Source of the DNA: Mesorhizobium amorphae
Lineage (GTDB): Bacteria; Pseudomonadota; Alphaproteobacteria; Rhizobiales; Rhizobiaceae
Assembly (NCBI GenBank): GCA_003240775.1
Contig: QFNI01000045.1
Coordinates: 1-31,660 of the forward strand
Length of the DNA stretch: 31,660 nt
Reading direction: 5' to 3'
Shown: positions 23,571 through 31,115 of the stretch, piece after piece
How the letters are laid out: each line of letters begins with the position of its first letter
How positions within the stretch are numbered: position 1 is the stretch's first letter
The notes under the pieces: model-generated
Seen by the model: only the letters and a program-made list of their open reading frames with translations
What the model was told of the DNA's origin: nothing
Databases searched by the model: none
Made by a program: the position numbers and the translations under genes

Positions 23571-25967
23571 ATGGCTCGGTTCCGGACGGGTTCCCTGCGG
23601 ATCGCGGACGAGGAGCCTCAGGCGGATGTGCGCCTTCTGCTCCGTCTCTATGAGCAGATGGTCTTGCTCCGCCGGTTCGAGAGTGCTGCGCAGACCGCTT
23701 GCCGCAAGGGTGAGACACCCGGCTTCCTGCATCTGTATATCGGTCAGGAGGCGGTGGCGGTGGGCGTGTGCGCTCACCTGCGCTCGACCGATTGGATCAC
23801 CTCCACGCATCGCGGTCATGGCCATGCGCTGGCCAAGGGGATGGATCCGAACGTCCTCATGGCGGAACTGTTCGGCAAGCGCGACGGGTGCTGCGGAGGA
23901 CGAGGCGGCACCATGCATCTCTACGATCGCTCGGTCGGGCTCTTCGGCACGAATGGCATCGTTGCGGCGGGCATCAGCCACGCCGTAGGGGCCGGAATCG
24001 CAGCGCGGGCCCAAGGGCGCGACGATGTCGGGGTGGCCTTCTTCGGGGATGGGGCCACCAACCATGCGGGTTTCCACGAGTCGCTCAACCTCGCCGGCAT
24101 CCAGCGCGCACCGGCCGTGTTCGTGTGCGAGAACAATCTCTATGCCACCGCGACGCCCCTGAAGTCTGCGACGCTGAATCCCGAGATCGCGACCCGCGCC
24201 GCAGCCTATGGTATTCCCGGCGTGGCAGTCGACGGAAACGACGTGCTCGCCGTCCACGACGCGATGGCGGAAGCCGTGCGCCGCGCACGCCGCGGCGAAG
24301 GGCCGACCTTGATAGAGGCCAAGACCTACCGCACCGTTGGTCACCATGAAGGTGATCCGGTCACGGGCACATACCGCACGCAGAGCGAAGTGGAAGAGTG
24401 GGCGCAGCGGGATCCGGTGACAACCTTCCGAACGCGACTAGTGGACGAGTTCGAGGCTGCCACGGCCGGGGAACTCGATGCGATCGACAGCCGTGTCGAT
24501 GGCATCGTGGCCCAGGCGCTGGACTTTGCGCGCCGCTCGCCCGAGCCCGACGCTGCCACCGCGTTTCATCACGTGTTCGCCGAGCCGCTCAATCCGGCAG
24601 CGGCGCTCGCGGCCAAGCCGGCTGCGGGTGGCAAGGTGACGGGCTGGCTCGACGCGGTGCGCGACGGGATTGCCGAGGAGATGCGCCGCGACGAGGCGAT
24701 CCTGTATTTGGGCGAAGGCACCGGCGAGCGCGGTGGAACATTCGCGCACACCAAGAACCTGTGGAACGAGTTCGGTGCGGCGCGCATGGTCGACACGCCG
24801 ATCTCCGAGCAGGGCTTCACGGGTGCCGCTATAGGTGCCTCGGCCACGGGCTCCCGCACGATTGCCGACCTCATGTTCAGCGACTTTCTGTTTGAGGCGG
24901 GTGGCCAGATCGTGCTTCAGGCGGCCAAGCTCCGCTATATGTCCAATGGCCAGATGAACGCGCCCGTCGTGGTGCGGGTGGGAGCGGGTGCGGTGCGCTC
25001 GGCGGGCCCGCACCATTCGGGGGCGTATCATCCGTCCTGGGCGCATGTGCCCGGCTTGATCGTCTGCATGCCTGCGACGCCGGCCGACGCCAAGGGCCTG
25101 ATGAAGACGGCTTTGCGCGCGGGCGATCCGGTGCTGATATTCGAGATGAAGGCGCTGTTCGCTTCCAAGGGCGAGGTGCCCGATGGCGAGCACCTGGTGC
25201 CCTTCGGCGTGGCCCGGATTGCACGCGAGGGCAAGGACCTGACGATCGCATCCGCGGGTCAGCTCGTGCATCGCAGTCTCGAAGCTGCGGAAGCCCTGGC
25301 CGCCGAAGGGATAGAATGTGAGGTCATCGACCTGCGCACCATCGTGCCGCTCGACGTGAAGACGGTTGCCGAAAGCGTAGCCAAGACCCATCGGCTGCTG
25401 ATCGTGGACGAGGGCTGGGCGATGTGCGGGGTGGGTGCCGAGCTCGGCCAGGCGATGAACGAGGTGGCGTTCGACGAGCTCGACGCGCCGGTCGCGCGTT
25501 TGCACACCGAGCCGGTGTCCCACCCGTTGGCGCCATCGCTCGAGCGCATGATGCTGGTGGATACCAAGAAGATCGTGGATGCGGCGAGGAGTGTGATCGG
25601 AGGCCGGGCGCCGATTCCCTGGCATTGGCGCTATCCAGGGATCGCGGCGGTGCAAGCCCATGCCGAAGCGGAGGCCGCCGCCGCACCAAGCGTTTCCGCC
25701 CCGCCGCCCGCGCCTCAGCCTGAGATCGATACGATCAGCGGCGAGCCCATCACCATGCCGTTCGGCGACCTTACGATCAGCGAAGGAACCATCGTCAACT
25801 GGGTCAAAGCCGATGGCGAGGACGTGAAGGCTGGAGAGGTGGTGGCGGAGATCGAGACGGATAAGGCCGTGGTCGAGATCGAAGCTCCCGTCAGGGGCAG
25901 GCTTCTCGTTGAAAAGCCCAAGGGCAGCGTCGTACCGATGGGCGGCCGTATCGGCAGCGTGCGTTGA
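23571..25967 (+). CDS. fused E1-alpha / E1-beta / lipoyl 2-oxoacid (acetoin-type) dehydrogenase
   Basis: One 798-residue chain carries three parts usually found on separate proteins. Residues 20-325 are E1-alpha: HRGHGHALAKG, GRGGTMH, and the thiamine-diphosphate motif GDGATN (159-164) ending at ENN (187-189). Residues 355-685 are E1-beta: ISEQGFTGAAIGAS, FSDF, GPHHSG (479-484) and IDLRTIVPLD. After an Ala/Pro linker, 720-798 is a lipoyl domain with the lipoyl Lys765 in ETDKA. It should decarboxylate a 2-oxoacid or cleave an acetoin-like ketol, then reductively acylate its own lipoyl arm. The next gene overlaps its stop. The lipoyl domain on E1 instead of E2 is unusual. The substrate is undetermined. 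Confidence 0.93.
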   Translation: MARFRTGSLRIADEEPQADVRLLLRLYEQMVLLRRFESAAQTACRKGETPGFLHLYIGQEAVAVGVCAHLRSTDWITSTHRGHGHALAKGMDPNVLMAELFGKRDGCCGGRGGTMHLYDRSVGLFGTNGIVAAGISHAVGAGIAARAQGRDDVGVAFFGDGATNHAGFHESLNLAGIQRAPAVFVCENNLYATATPLKSATLNPEIATRAAAYGIPGVAVDGNDVLAVHDAMAEAVRRARRGEGPTLIEAKTYRTVGHHEGDPVTGTYRTQSEVEEWAQRDPVTTFRTRLVDEFEAATAGELDAIDSRVDGIVAQALDFARRSPEPDAATAFHHVFAEPLNPAAALAAKPAAGGKVTGWLDAVRDGIAEEMRRDEAILYLGEGTGERGGTFAHTKNLWNEFGAARMVDTPISEQGFTGAAIGASATGSRTIADLMFSDFLFEAGGQIVLQAAKLRYMSNGQMNAPVVVRVGAGAVRSAGPHHSGAYHPSWAHVPGLIVCMPATPADAKGLMKTALRAGDPVLIFEMKALFASKGEVPDGEHLVPFGVARIAREGKDLTIASAGQLVHRSLEAAEALAAEGIECEVIDLRTIVPLDVKTVAESVAKTHRLLIVDEGWAMCGVGAELGQAMNEVAFDELDAPVARLHTEPVSHPLAPSLERMMLVDTKKIVDAARSVIGGRAPIPWHWRYPGIAAVQAHAEAEAAAAPSVSAPPPAPQPEIDTISGEPITMPFGDLTISEGTIVNWVKADGEDVKAGEVVAEIETDKAVVEIEAPVRGRLLVEKPKGSVVPMGGRIGSVR

Positions 25968-26680
25968 ACGCCGTGCCAGCCCCGGCTTCGCCCCCCCAGC
26001 GCACGCGCTCCACGCCTTATGCCCGCAGGCTTGCGCGCGAGCGCGGATTACTTCTGGCGTCGCTCTCCGGCTCTGGACCGGATGGGCGGATCACGGGCGC
26101 GGACGTTCTGCGGTTCCGGGCGCCGCAGGAGCCGCCTCCCGCTCTCATTCCGACTTCGGCGCAGGAAACGGCGCCATCCGTCCAGATGCCTGCGTTCAGC
26201 GCGGTTCCTTCAGCTCTGTCGGTCGAAATCGACTTCAACGCCGCCAGAGCCCTTCTTGCGCAGATCGGGCGCGAACGCATCACGCATGAGGCCGTGGCGC
26301 TCAAGGCGGTCGGGGCAACGCTCGATGTGCTGCTGCCTGACAATGAAGGGGTCGTGCAGCTTTCGCGAGGCACGGAAGCGCGGCGTGTTTCCGGCATCCG
26401 GCATGCTTCGCTGAGCGGGATCGCGGCGATATCTGAAGCGGCGGAGATCGGAGAAGCAGAGATCGCCGTCTCCTTCCTCACACGATCCGGTGTCCGCCCG
26501 GTGGCGGCGCGCCTCGAAGGCAGATGCAACGCGCGTCTCGTGGTCGGCTTTCCCGGTGAAGACGGCATGGCGGATTGCCTCTTGAGCTTCGATCCTGACT
26601 GCATCGAGGAGGACGCGGCAGCGGAGTTTCTGCTTCTCGCGAAGGAGTGGATCGAGACGCCGTTACGTCTTCTCGTTTGA
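25964..26680 (+). CDS. E2-like protein with E3/E1-binding domain and degenerate acyltransferase domain
   Basis: A 238-residue protein. Residues 16-51 are a typical peripheral subunit-binding domain (TPYARRLARERG, GSGPDGRITGADV). Residues 85-238 follow the outline of the E2 catalytic domain but are shortened to about 150 residues. Where active E2 proteins have DHRxxDG, this one has SFDPDCIEEDAAAEFL (208-223), so the catalytic His and the Asp of that motif are gone. There is no lipoyl domain; that sits on the upstream E1. It is probably a structural or docking subunit that recruits E3 or E1. The TTG start overlaps the upstream stop (TTGA); GTG at 25973 is the alternative. Confidence 0.85.
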   Translation: MNAVPAPASPPQRTRSTPYARRLARERGLLLASLSGSGPDGRITGADVLRFRAPQEPPPALIPTSAQETAPSVQMPAFSAVPSALSVEIDFNAARALLAQIGRERITHEAVALKAVGATLDVLLPDNEGVVQLSRGTEARRVSGIRHASLSGIAAISEAAEIGEAEIAVSFLTRSGVRPVAARLEGRCNARLVVGFPGEDGMADCLLSFDPDCIEEDAAAEFLLLAKEWIETPLRLLV

Positions 26681-26711
26681 TGAATGGTTCGGCATCGCTT
26701 TGGATGGGTTG

Positions 26712-26876
26712 ATGGCGATCGAGCATAGCGATGGTGTTCCGAGCTGTGTGGACGACCTGCCCCATTGCTTGAAGGCTTCGGCTCGCGTGGGCTTCGCAGC
26801 GATCGCCACGACCCTCGCAGACAAGGCGGTGATGCCGGAAAGCGCGACAATGATAGGCGGCGGGTGCTCCAGATGA
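26712..26876 (+). CDS. possible small ORF coupled to the degenerate SDR gene
   Basis: A 54-codon frame, starting MAIEHSDGVPSCVDDLPHC, fills most of the 190-base gap between the E2-like and SDR-like genes. Its stop overlaps the next start as ATGA, and third positions are mostly G/C, like real genes here. GGATGGG precedes the ATG. I recognise no family. It may be a genuine small subunit, a leader peptide for translational coupling, or chance. Confidence 0.35.
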   Translation: MAIEHSDGVPSCVDDLPHCLKASARVGFAAIATTLADKAVMPESATMIGGGCSR

Positions 26877-27442
26877 ACATCGATCTCAGCGGCAGGCTCG
26901 TGAAGGTGGAAGGGGCGAAGGATGATCTGCGGCAGGCGATCGTGGACGCGCTCCGCACGAACGGGGCAGCTGTCGCCATGCCAGGGGATGCGCATGAGCC
27001 CCCGTTCGGACTGGTTGCCGTTAGCCAGGGCGCCAGCAGTCTCGATGCGCCCCGAGATGAGCTTGATGTCTTCGAGCAAGCGATCCGGGCTTTCTCTTCG
27101 AGCCTCGAACGCGTGGTCATCGTGATGTCGGCCACAGCACTCGTTCCCGTTCGCGGTTCGACCGGCTTTTCAGTCGCGCAAGCGGGGCTCGAGCGCATGG
27201 TGCGAGCGCTGGCCATGGAGAAAGGTCCGAACGCGCGCGTGAACGGGGTTGCCGTGGGTGTCACGGATGGCAGCCCGTTGGAATCTCGGATGACCGGCCA
27301 TACCGCGCTCGGGCGTGCGGGCAGGCTGGACGAGGTCTGCGCGGCCGTCCTTTTCCTGCTCGACCCCGACAACACATACATGACTGGCCATACGCTCGCC
27401 GTGGATGGCGGTTGGGCGATAGGCTATGCGCGGAATTTCTGA
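26873..27442 (+). CDS. SDR-like pseudoenzyme lacking cofactor and catalytic motifs
   Basis: A 189-residue protein clearly related to short-chain dehydrogenases by its C terminus (LGRAGRLDEVCAAVLFLLDPDNTYMTGHTLAVDGGWAIG) but much degenerated. The cofactor motif is replaced by VEGAKDDLR, the second half of the Rossmann fold and NNAG are missing, and the active site reads S86, F99, Q103 where Ser, Tyr and Lys are expected. The frame is intact and codon use is normal, so it is maintained rather than decaying. The ATG at 26873 overlaps a small upstream ORF. Ten bases later starts a second SDR, its likely partner. A structural or regulatory subunit is probable. Confidence 0.8.
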   Translation: MNIDLSGRLVKVEGAKDDLRQAIVDALRTNGAAVAMPGDAHEPPFGLVAVSQGASSLDAPRDELDVFEQAIRAFSSSLERVVIVMSATALVPVRGSTGFSVAQAGLERMVRALAMEKGPNARVNGVAVGVTDGSPLESRMTGHTALGRAGRLDEVCAAVLFLLDPDNTYMTGHTLAVDGGWAIGYARNF

Positions 27443-27451
27443 GGACCGCCC

Positions 27452-28228
27452 ATGCGCACCAACCTGAACGGACAGATCATCCTCATCACGGGTGCCGCCG
27501 GCGGTATTGGCAGCGCGACGGCACGTCGGCTCGCTGCGAACGGAGCATCGATCGTCGCAGCCGATATCGACCGGACGGGCGCCGAAAGGCTTGCCGCGGA
27601 ACTGCCGAGAGCACTTCCTGTCGCGCTCGACGTGCGCCGGTCGGACCAAGCGGAACAAGCGGTGGAGGCGGCTCTCGCCGCCTTCGGTCGCATCGACGTG
27701 CTGGTCAACAATGCCGGTGTGAACACCTTCAAGGACCGGGTCGAAATCGACCGCTTCCCTGCCGAAGAGTGGCACCGCATCATCTCCATCGATCTGGACG
27801 GGCTCTATGTGGTGAGCCGTGCCGTGCTGCCTTCCATGGTGGAGAGAGGCGCGGGCCGCGTGATCAACATCGCCTCCGTCGTGGGGGTTGCCGCCATGCG
27901 GCTGCAAAGCCCGTTTGTCGCGGCCAAGGCTGGCATGATCCACCTGACGCGCTCCATGGCGTTGGAACTTGGCCCGAAGGGCATCCTGGTCAACGCGATT
28001 GCGCCGGGCTCCGTGATGACGGAGGGCACGCGCAAGCTGTTCTATGGCGAGGACGGCACCTTCCGTGCTCAGATGCAGGGCTTCATGGACCACCTGCCGC
28101 TCGGTCGCCCGGCATTTGCGGAAGAGATCGCGGAAGCCGTCCTGTTCTGCTGCGCGCCGGCGAACTCCTTCATGACCGGCCATGTGATGCTGGTGGACGG
28201 TGGCTGGACGGCCGGTTTCATGTTCTGA
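27452..28228 (+). CDS. SDR-family oxidoreductase with Tyr-to-Phe active site
   Basis: A 258-residue classical SDR in length and layout. The cofactor motif TGAAGGIG is at 13-20, Asp at the end of strand 2 (ADID) suggests NAD preference, and VNNAG, NIAS and the C-terminal TGHVMLVDGG are present. Ser142 and Lys159 are in place, but the residue at the catalytic Tyr position is Phe155 (codon TTT; SPFVAAK). It may be inactive, use another proton donor, or only bind cofactor. It follows the degenerate SDR by 9 bases and is the last gene of the E1-fusion operon, converging with the aldolase gene. Confidence 0.92.
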   Translation: MRTNLNGQIILITGAAGGIGSATARRLAANGASIVAADIDRTGAERLAAELPRALPVALDVRRSDQAEQAVEAALAAFGRIDVLVNNAGVNTFKDRVEIDRFPAEEWHRIISIDLDGLYVVSRAVLPSMVERGAGRVINIASVVGVAAMRLQSPFVAAKAGMIHLTRSMALELGPKGILVNAIAPGSVMTEGTRKLFYGEDGTFRAQMQGFMDHLPLGRPAFAEEIAEAVLFCCAPANSFMTGHVMLVDGGWTAGFMF

Positions 28229-28265
28229 AGGGGCTTACGAGCGGGCCTCCGAACAACGCCGAGGC

Positions 28266-29069
28266 TCATCGCGCATAGGCCGAGCCCGCTTGAGGGAGTT
28301 CTCCCCTCCCCTTCCATTCGCGCAACATGCTCTGCACTGCCGCTCGGTAGATGGCGATGTCGCTGCCTGAAGCGAGCATGGCGTAGCCCTCGCCGGCGAG
28401 ATCATTCAGGGTGCGCCCCGCACGGGGTACGGTGGCGAGAGGCTTGTCAGCCGCGCGCACGGCCTCCACGGTCTGCCGGATCGCGGCTTCCACTTCCGGC
28501 GCGCCGGTTTGGCCGGGCAGGCCCATGGAGCACGACAGGTCAGTCGGTCCGATGAAAACGACATCCACGCCATCGACAGCTGCGATCTGCGCGGCGTTCT
28601 CCACGCCGGCAGGCGTTTCCACCTGCACGATGATGAGTAGGCTGTCGTTTGCCCGCTCATAATAGTCGGGGACGAGGCCATAGCGTGAGGAGCGCGTAAT
28701 CTCGGCCGCATTGCCGCGCTTGCCCTGCGGCGGAAAGCGCACCGCCTCGACGATGGCGCGCGCAGTTTCAGCAGATTCCACCATCGGCACAAGCAGCGCC
28801 TGTGCGCCGGCGTCCACCAGCCGACGCAGGGAAACGGGATCGGCGGAGGGCACACGGATCACCACGGTGGTTTCCATGCATGCCGTCGCCCGCATCGCAT
28901 CGATCGCGCCGGACAGATCGCTTGGACCATGCTCCTGGTCGACGATCAGAAAGTCGAGGCCGGCAAGCGCCGCGATCTCGGCGAATGTCGCCGAGCCGCT
29001 TTGCACCCATGTTCCCAGCGATTGCCGGCCTGATTGGATGCGTTTCTTGAGACGGTTGGGTGGCAGCAT
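28266..29069 (-). CDS. HpcH/HpaI-family aldolase
   Basis: A 267-residue class II (metal-dependent) aldolase that usually cleaves 4-hydroxy-2-oxoacids to pyruvate (or another 2-oxoacid) and an aldehyde. Motifs: FLIVDQEHGPSD with the catalytic His, VIRVPSADP with the carboxylate-binding Arg, QVETPAGVEN with the metal-binding Glu and VFIGPTDLSCSMG with the metal-binding Asp. All are intact. The start at 29069 follows GGAGG at 8 bases; the upstream in-frame ATG lacks a site. It lies downstream of the FCD regulator on the same strand and converges with the SDR operon. Its 2-oxoacid product could feed the E1-fusion complex. Confidence 0.93.
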   Translation of the reverse strand: MLPPNRLKKRIQSGRQSLGTWVQSGSATFAEIAALAGLDFLIVDQEHGPSDLSGAIDAMRATACMETTVVIRVPSADPVSLRRLVDAGAQALLVPMVESAETARAIVEAVRFPPQGKRGNAAEITRSSRYGLVPDYYERANDSLLIIVQVETPAGVENAAQIAAVDGVDVVFIGPTDLSCSMGLPGQTGAPEVEAAIRQTVEAVRAADKPLATVPRAGRTLNDLAGEGYAMLASGSDIAIYRAAVQSMLREWKGRGELPQAGSAYAR

Positions 29070-29246
29070 GACGATTTCCTCCGGGTCCTTGGCCAAGCGT
29101 TTTTCACACGGTTCACCTCGCCGACGCTCGGCCCGCGTCGCGCAAGCCGACTGCTGACCTCCCGGCTCTGGTCGAGTGATCCTGTACCGCGTTGTCGCTC
29201 TCCATCCTGCGATGGCGATGAACGGCTATTGCAAAGTCAACTGATT

Positions 29247-29258
29247 ATTGTTTACAAT
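29247..29258. promoter_or_regulatory. candidate FCD/GntR operator upstream of the aldolase gene
   Basis: The palindrome ATTGTTTACAAT (arms ATTGT and ACAAT) lies in an AT-rich patch of the 225-base gap between the regulator gene and the aldolase gene. FadR/FCD-type GntR proteins often bind TTGT-N-ACAA-like sites, so the neighbouring regulator is a natural candidate. The distance to the aldolase start is about 180 bases. Confidence 0.45.
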
Positions 29259-29294
29259 TTTGGGATGTGGCAAGGCTGTGCTGACGATGATTTG

Positions 29295-30020
29295 TCATTT
29301 CGGATTTTCGGAACGGGAGCCGGTCGGCACGTCGATACGACCGCTGGCGCGCAAGATGCCGAGCAACCTTTCCCTGGCGCTTCCGATATGTTTTTCGATC
29401 AGGGCTGCGGCCTTTACACCCTTTCGCGAGCGCACCGCCGCGAGGAGCTTGCGGTGATCGCGCAGCCAACTGTCGGGATAGTCGTCGGGCAACGCGTCAC
29501 GCAGCATCAAGAAAAGCATCAACTGCGAACGCAGGGTTTCCCAGGCACGGAAAAGACGCGGGCTATGCGAGGCGCGAAACAGCGCGTCGTGGAATTCCAC
29601 GTCGAGGCGCGCCACGAACTGGCGAGTGATGGCATCGCGTGGCGCCCGCTCGAAGCGCTCGAGGACGGCATCCATAGCCGCCAAGTCCGTTTCGTCGGCG
29701 CGCAGGCAGGCCTGCTCGGCAGCCAGCCTCTCGAGCGCAGTGCGCAGGCTGTAAATGTCCGAGATGTCCTCTTCCGACACGCCGACCACCGATGCCCCTC
29801 TGTGTGGCTCATGCACCACGAGCCCTTCGCCGTGCAGTCGGAAGATGGCTTGGCGCACCGGCCCCCGACTGACCTTGAGCATGGTGGCGAGATCTTCCTC
29901 GATCAGTCGCGCGCCCGGCGTGATGCGGCCAGACAGGATGGCGTCTCGGATGGCATCCACCACGTCGTCCACGAGGACGCGGCGTGGGGTGGGCGAAAGC
30001 TCGAAGGGATCTGGGCTCAT
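29295..30020 (-). CDS. GntR-family transcriptional regulator, FadR/FCD subfamily
   Basis: A 241-residue regulator. The N-terminal winged helix is visible at residues 15-80 (AIRDAILSGRITPGARLIEEDLATMLKVSRGPVRQAIFRLHGEGLVVHEPHRGASV). It is followed by an all-helical FCD effector domain with metal/ligand-binding positions in ARLDVEFHDALF and WLRDHRKLLAAV. FCD regulators commonly sense carboxylates or sugar acids. It is divergent from the D-2-hydroxyacid dehydrogenase and upstream of the aldolase, so it probably controls both and perhaps the E1-fusion operon. The start at 30020 has no good ribosome site but matches the family N terminus. Confidence 0.92.
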   Translation of the reverse strand: MSPDPFELSPTPRRVLVDDVVDAIRDAILSGRITPGARLIEEDLATMLKVSRGPVRQAIFRLHGEGLVVHEPHRGASVVGVSEEDISDIYSLRTALERLAAEQACLRADETDLAAMDAVLERFERAPRDAITRQFVARLDVEFHDALFRASHSPRLFRAWETLRSQLMLFLMLRDALPDDYPDSWLRDHRKLLAAVRSRKGVKAAALIEKHIGSARERLLGILRASGRIDVPTGSRSENPK

Positions 30021-30023
30021 GTC

Positions 30024-30039
30024 TGATTGGATACAGTCA
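30024..30039. promoter_or_regulatory. candidate operator between the GntR and dehydrogenase genes
   Basis: TGATTG (30024-30029) and CAGTCA (30034-30039) form a dyad with one mismatch around GATA. It lies directly before the GntR start and about 50 bases before the divergent dehydrogenase start. It partly resembles the TTG-TACA pattern of the site at 29247, so it may be a second, weaker site of the same regulator. Confidence 0.35.
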
Positions 30040-30089
30040 ACCAGAAACAACCGCCATCCGTCTTGGGGCGGACTCGTCGTGGAGCACGC

Positions 30090-31115
30090 ATGCGAATCCT
30101 GAAAGTGAACACCTACGCGCCCGACACCGAACTCTACGAGGCGTTCGGGAAAGATGTGAAATTCGACATCCACCGCGCCGGTCCGAAGGGCGCCGAGCCA
30201 CCGTCGCTCGAGCGCTGCCGCGCCGCCGATGCCGTGATCAACTGCGCAGCCTCCTTGACGCTTGGGATGCCCGAAGACGCATTCGAGAACACCAGGATCG
30301 TGGTGCGCGAGGGCGTGGGCTTCGACACCCTCGATATCGCGGCCTGGGCGAAGCGCGGGGTTCCCGTCTGCAATGTGCCGGACTACGGCACGACCGAAGT
30401 CGCCGATCATGCCATGGGCCTGCTGCTCGCGCTCGCGCGCGGCACCACGAGCTACCAGGAAGCCGTGCGAGATCATGAGAACCGGTGGGGCCACTCCGAA
30501 GCCCCCCTCGTGCGCCGCCTGCGCGGGCAGACCCTCGCCATCCTAGGCCTTGGCCGCATCGGTCTTGCCACGGCCCGCCGAGCAGCGGCCTTCGACATGA
30601 AGGTGATCTTCCACGATCCATATCTGCCGAATGGCGCAGAGCTTGCCGCGGGTTTCGAGCGGGTGCGCAGCCTGGACGAAGCGATGCGTCGCGCGGACAT
30701 CTTGTCCATCCACACGCCGCTCAACGACGAGACGCGCGGGATGGTGGGCGAACAGGCACTGAGCCTCGCCAAGCCGGAACTGATCGTGATCAACACGGCG
30801 CGTGGCCCGATCATCGATCTCGATGCGCTGGCGGGGGCCTTGAAGGCGGAACGCATCGCGGGAGCGGGCCTCGATGTCCTGCCCAAAGAGCCAGCCGATG
30901 CCGGCCATCCTTTGATCCGGGCTTTCCGCAAACGCGAGCCCTGGCTCGACGGGCGCCTGATGCTTTCGCCGCATGCCGCCTTCTACAGCCCCTCCGCACT
31001 GGAGGACATGCAGCGCAAGGCGATCGAGGTGATCGTGGCGTTTCTGCGCGATGGCACGCTGATGAACTGCGTCAACAAGGAGCTGCTGGCAGAGGCCAAG
31101 CGGCAGGCAGCCTGA
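30090..31115 (+). CDS. D-isomer-specific 2-hydroxyacid dehydrogenase
   Basis: A 341-residue NAD(P)-dependent dehydrogenase interconverting a D-2-hydroxyacid and its 2-oxoacid. The cofactor motif is ILGLGRIGLATARR (residues about 150-163), with Asp near HDPYLP favouring NAD. INTARGPIID holds the catalytic Arg, the Glu is in LDVLPKEPAD and the catalytic His is in SPHAAFYS. VGFDTLDI and NVPDYGTTEVADHAMGLLLAL resemble the CtBP-like branch. The ATG at 30090 follows GGAG at 5 bases. It is divergent from the FCD regulator. It could supply a 2-oxoacid to the aldolase or to the E1-fusion enzyme. Confidence 0.93.
   Translation: MRILKVNTYAPDTELYEAFGKDVKFDIHRAGPKGAEPPSLERCRAADAVINCAASLTLGMPEDAFENTRIVVREGVGFDTLDIAAWAKRGVPVCNVPDYGTTEVADHAMGLLLALARGTTSYQEAVRDHENRWGHSEAPLVRRLRGQTLAILGLGRIGLATARRAAAFDMKVIFHDPYLPNGAELAAGFERVRSLDEAMRRADILSIHTPLNDETRGMVGEQALSLAKPELIVINTARGPIIDLDALAGALKAERIAGAGLDVLPKEPADAGHPLIRAFRKREPWLDGRLMLSPHAAFYSPSALEDMQRKAIEVIVAFLRDGTLMNCVNKELLAEAKRQAA

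Noticed and set aside
28236..28295. AGCGGGC/GCCCGCT inverted repeat between the converging SDR and aldolase genes, considered as a bidirectional terminator
   Set aside because: The arms are about 37 bases apart, one arm lies inside the aldolase coding region and there is no T tract, so chance is as likely.
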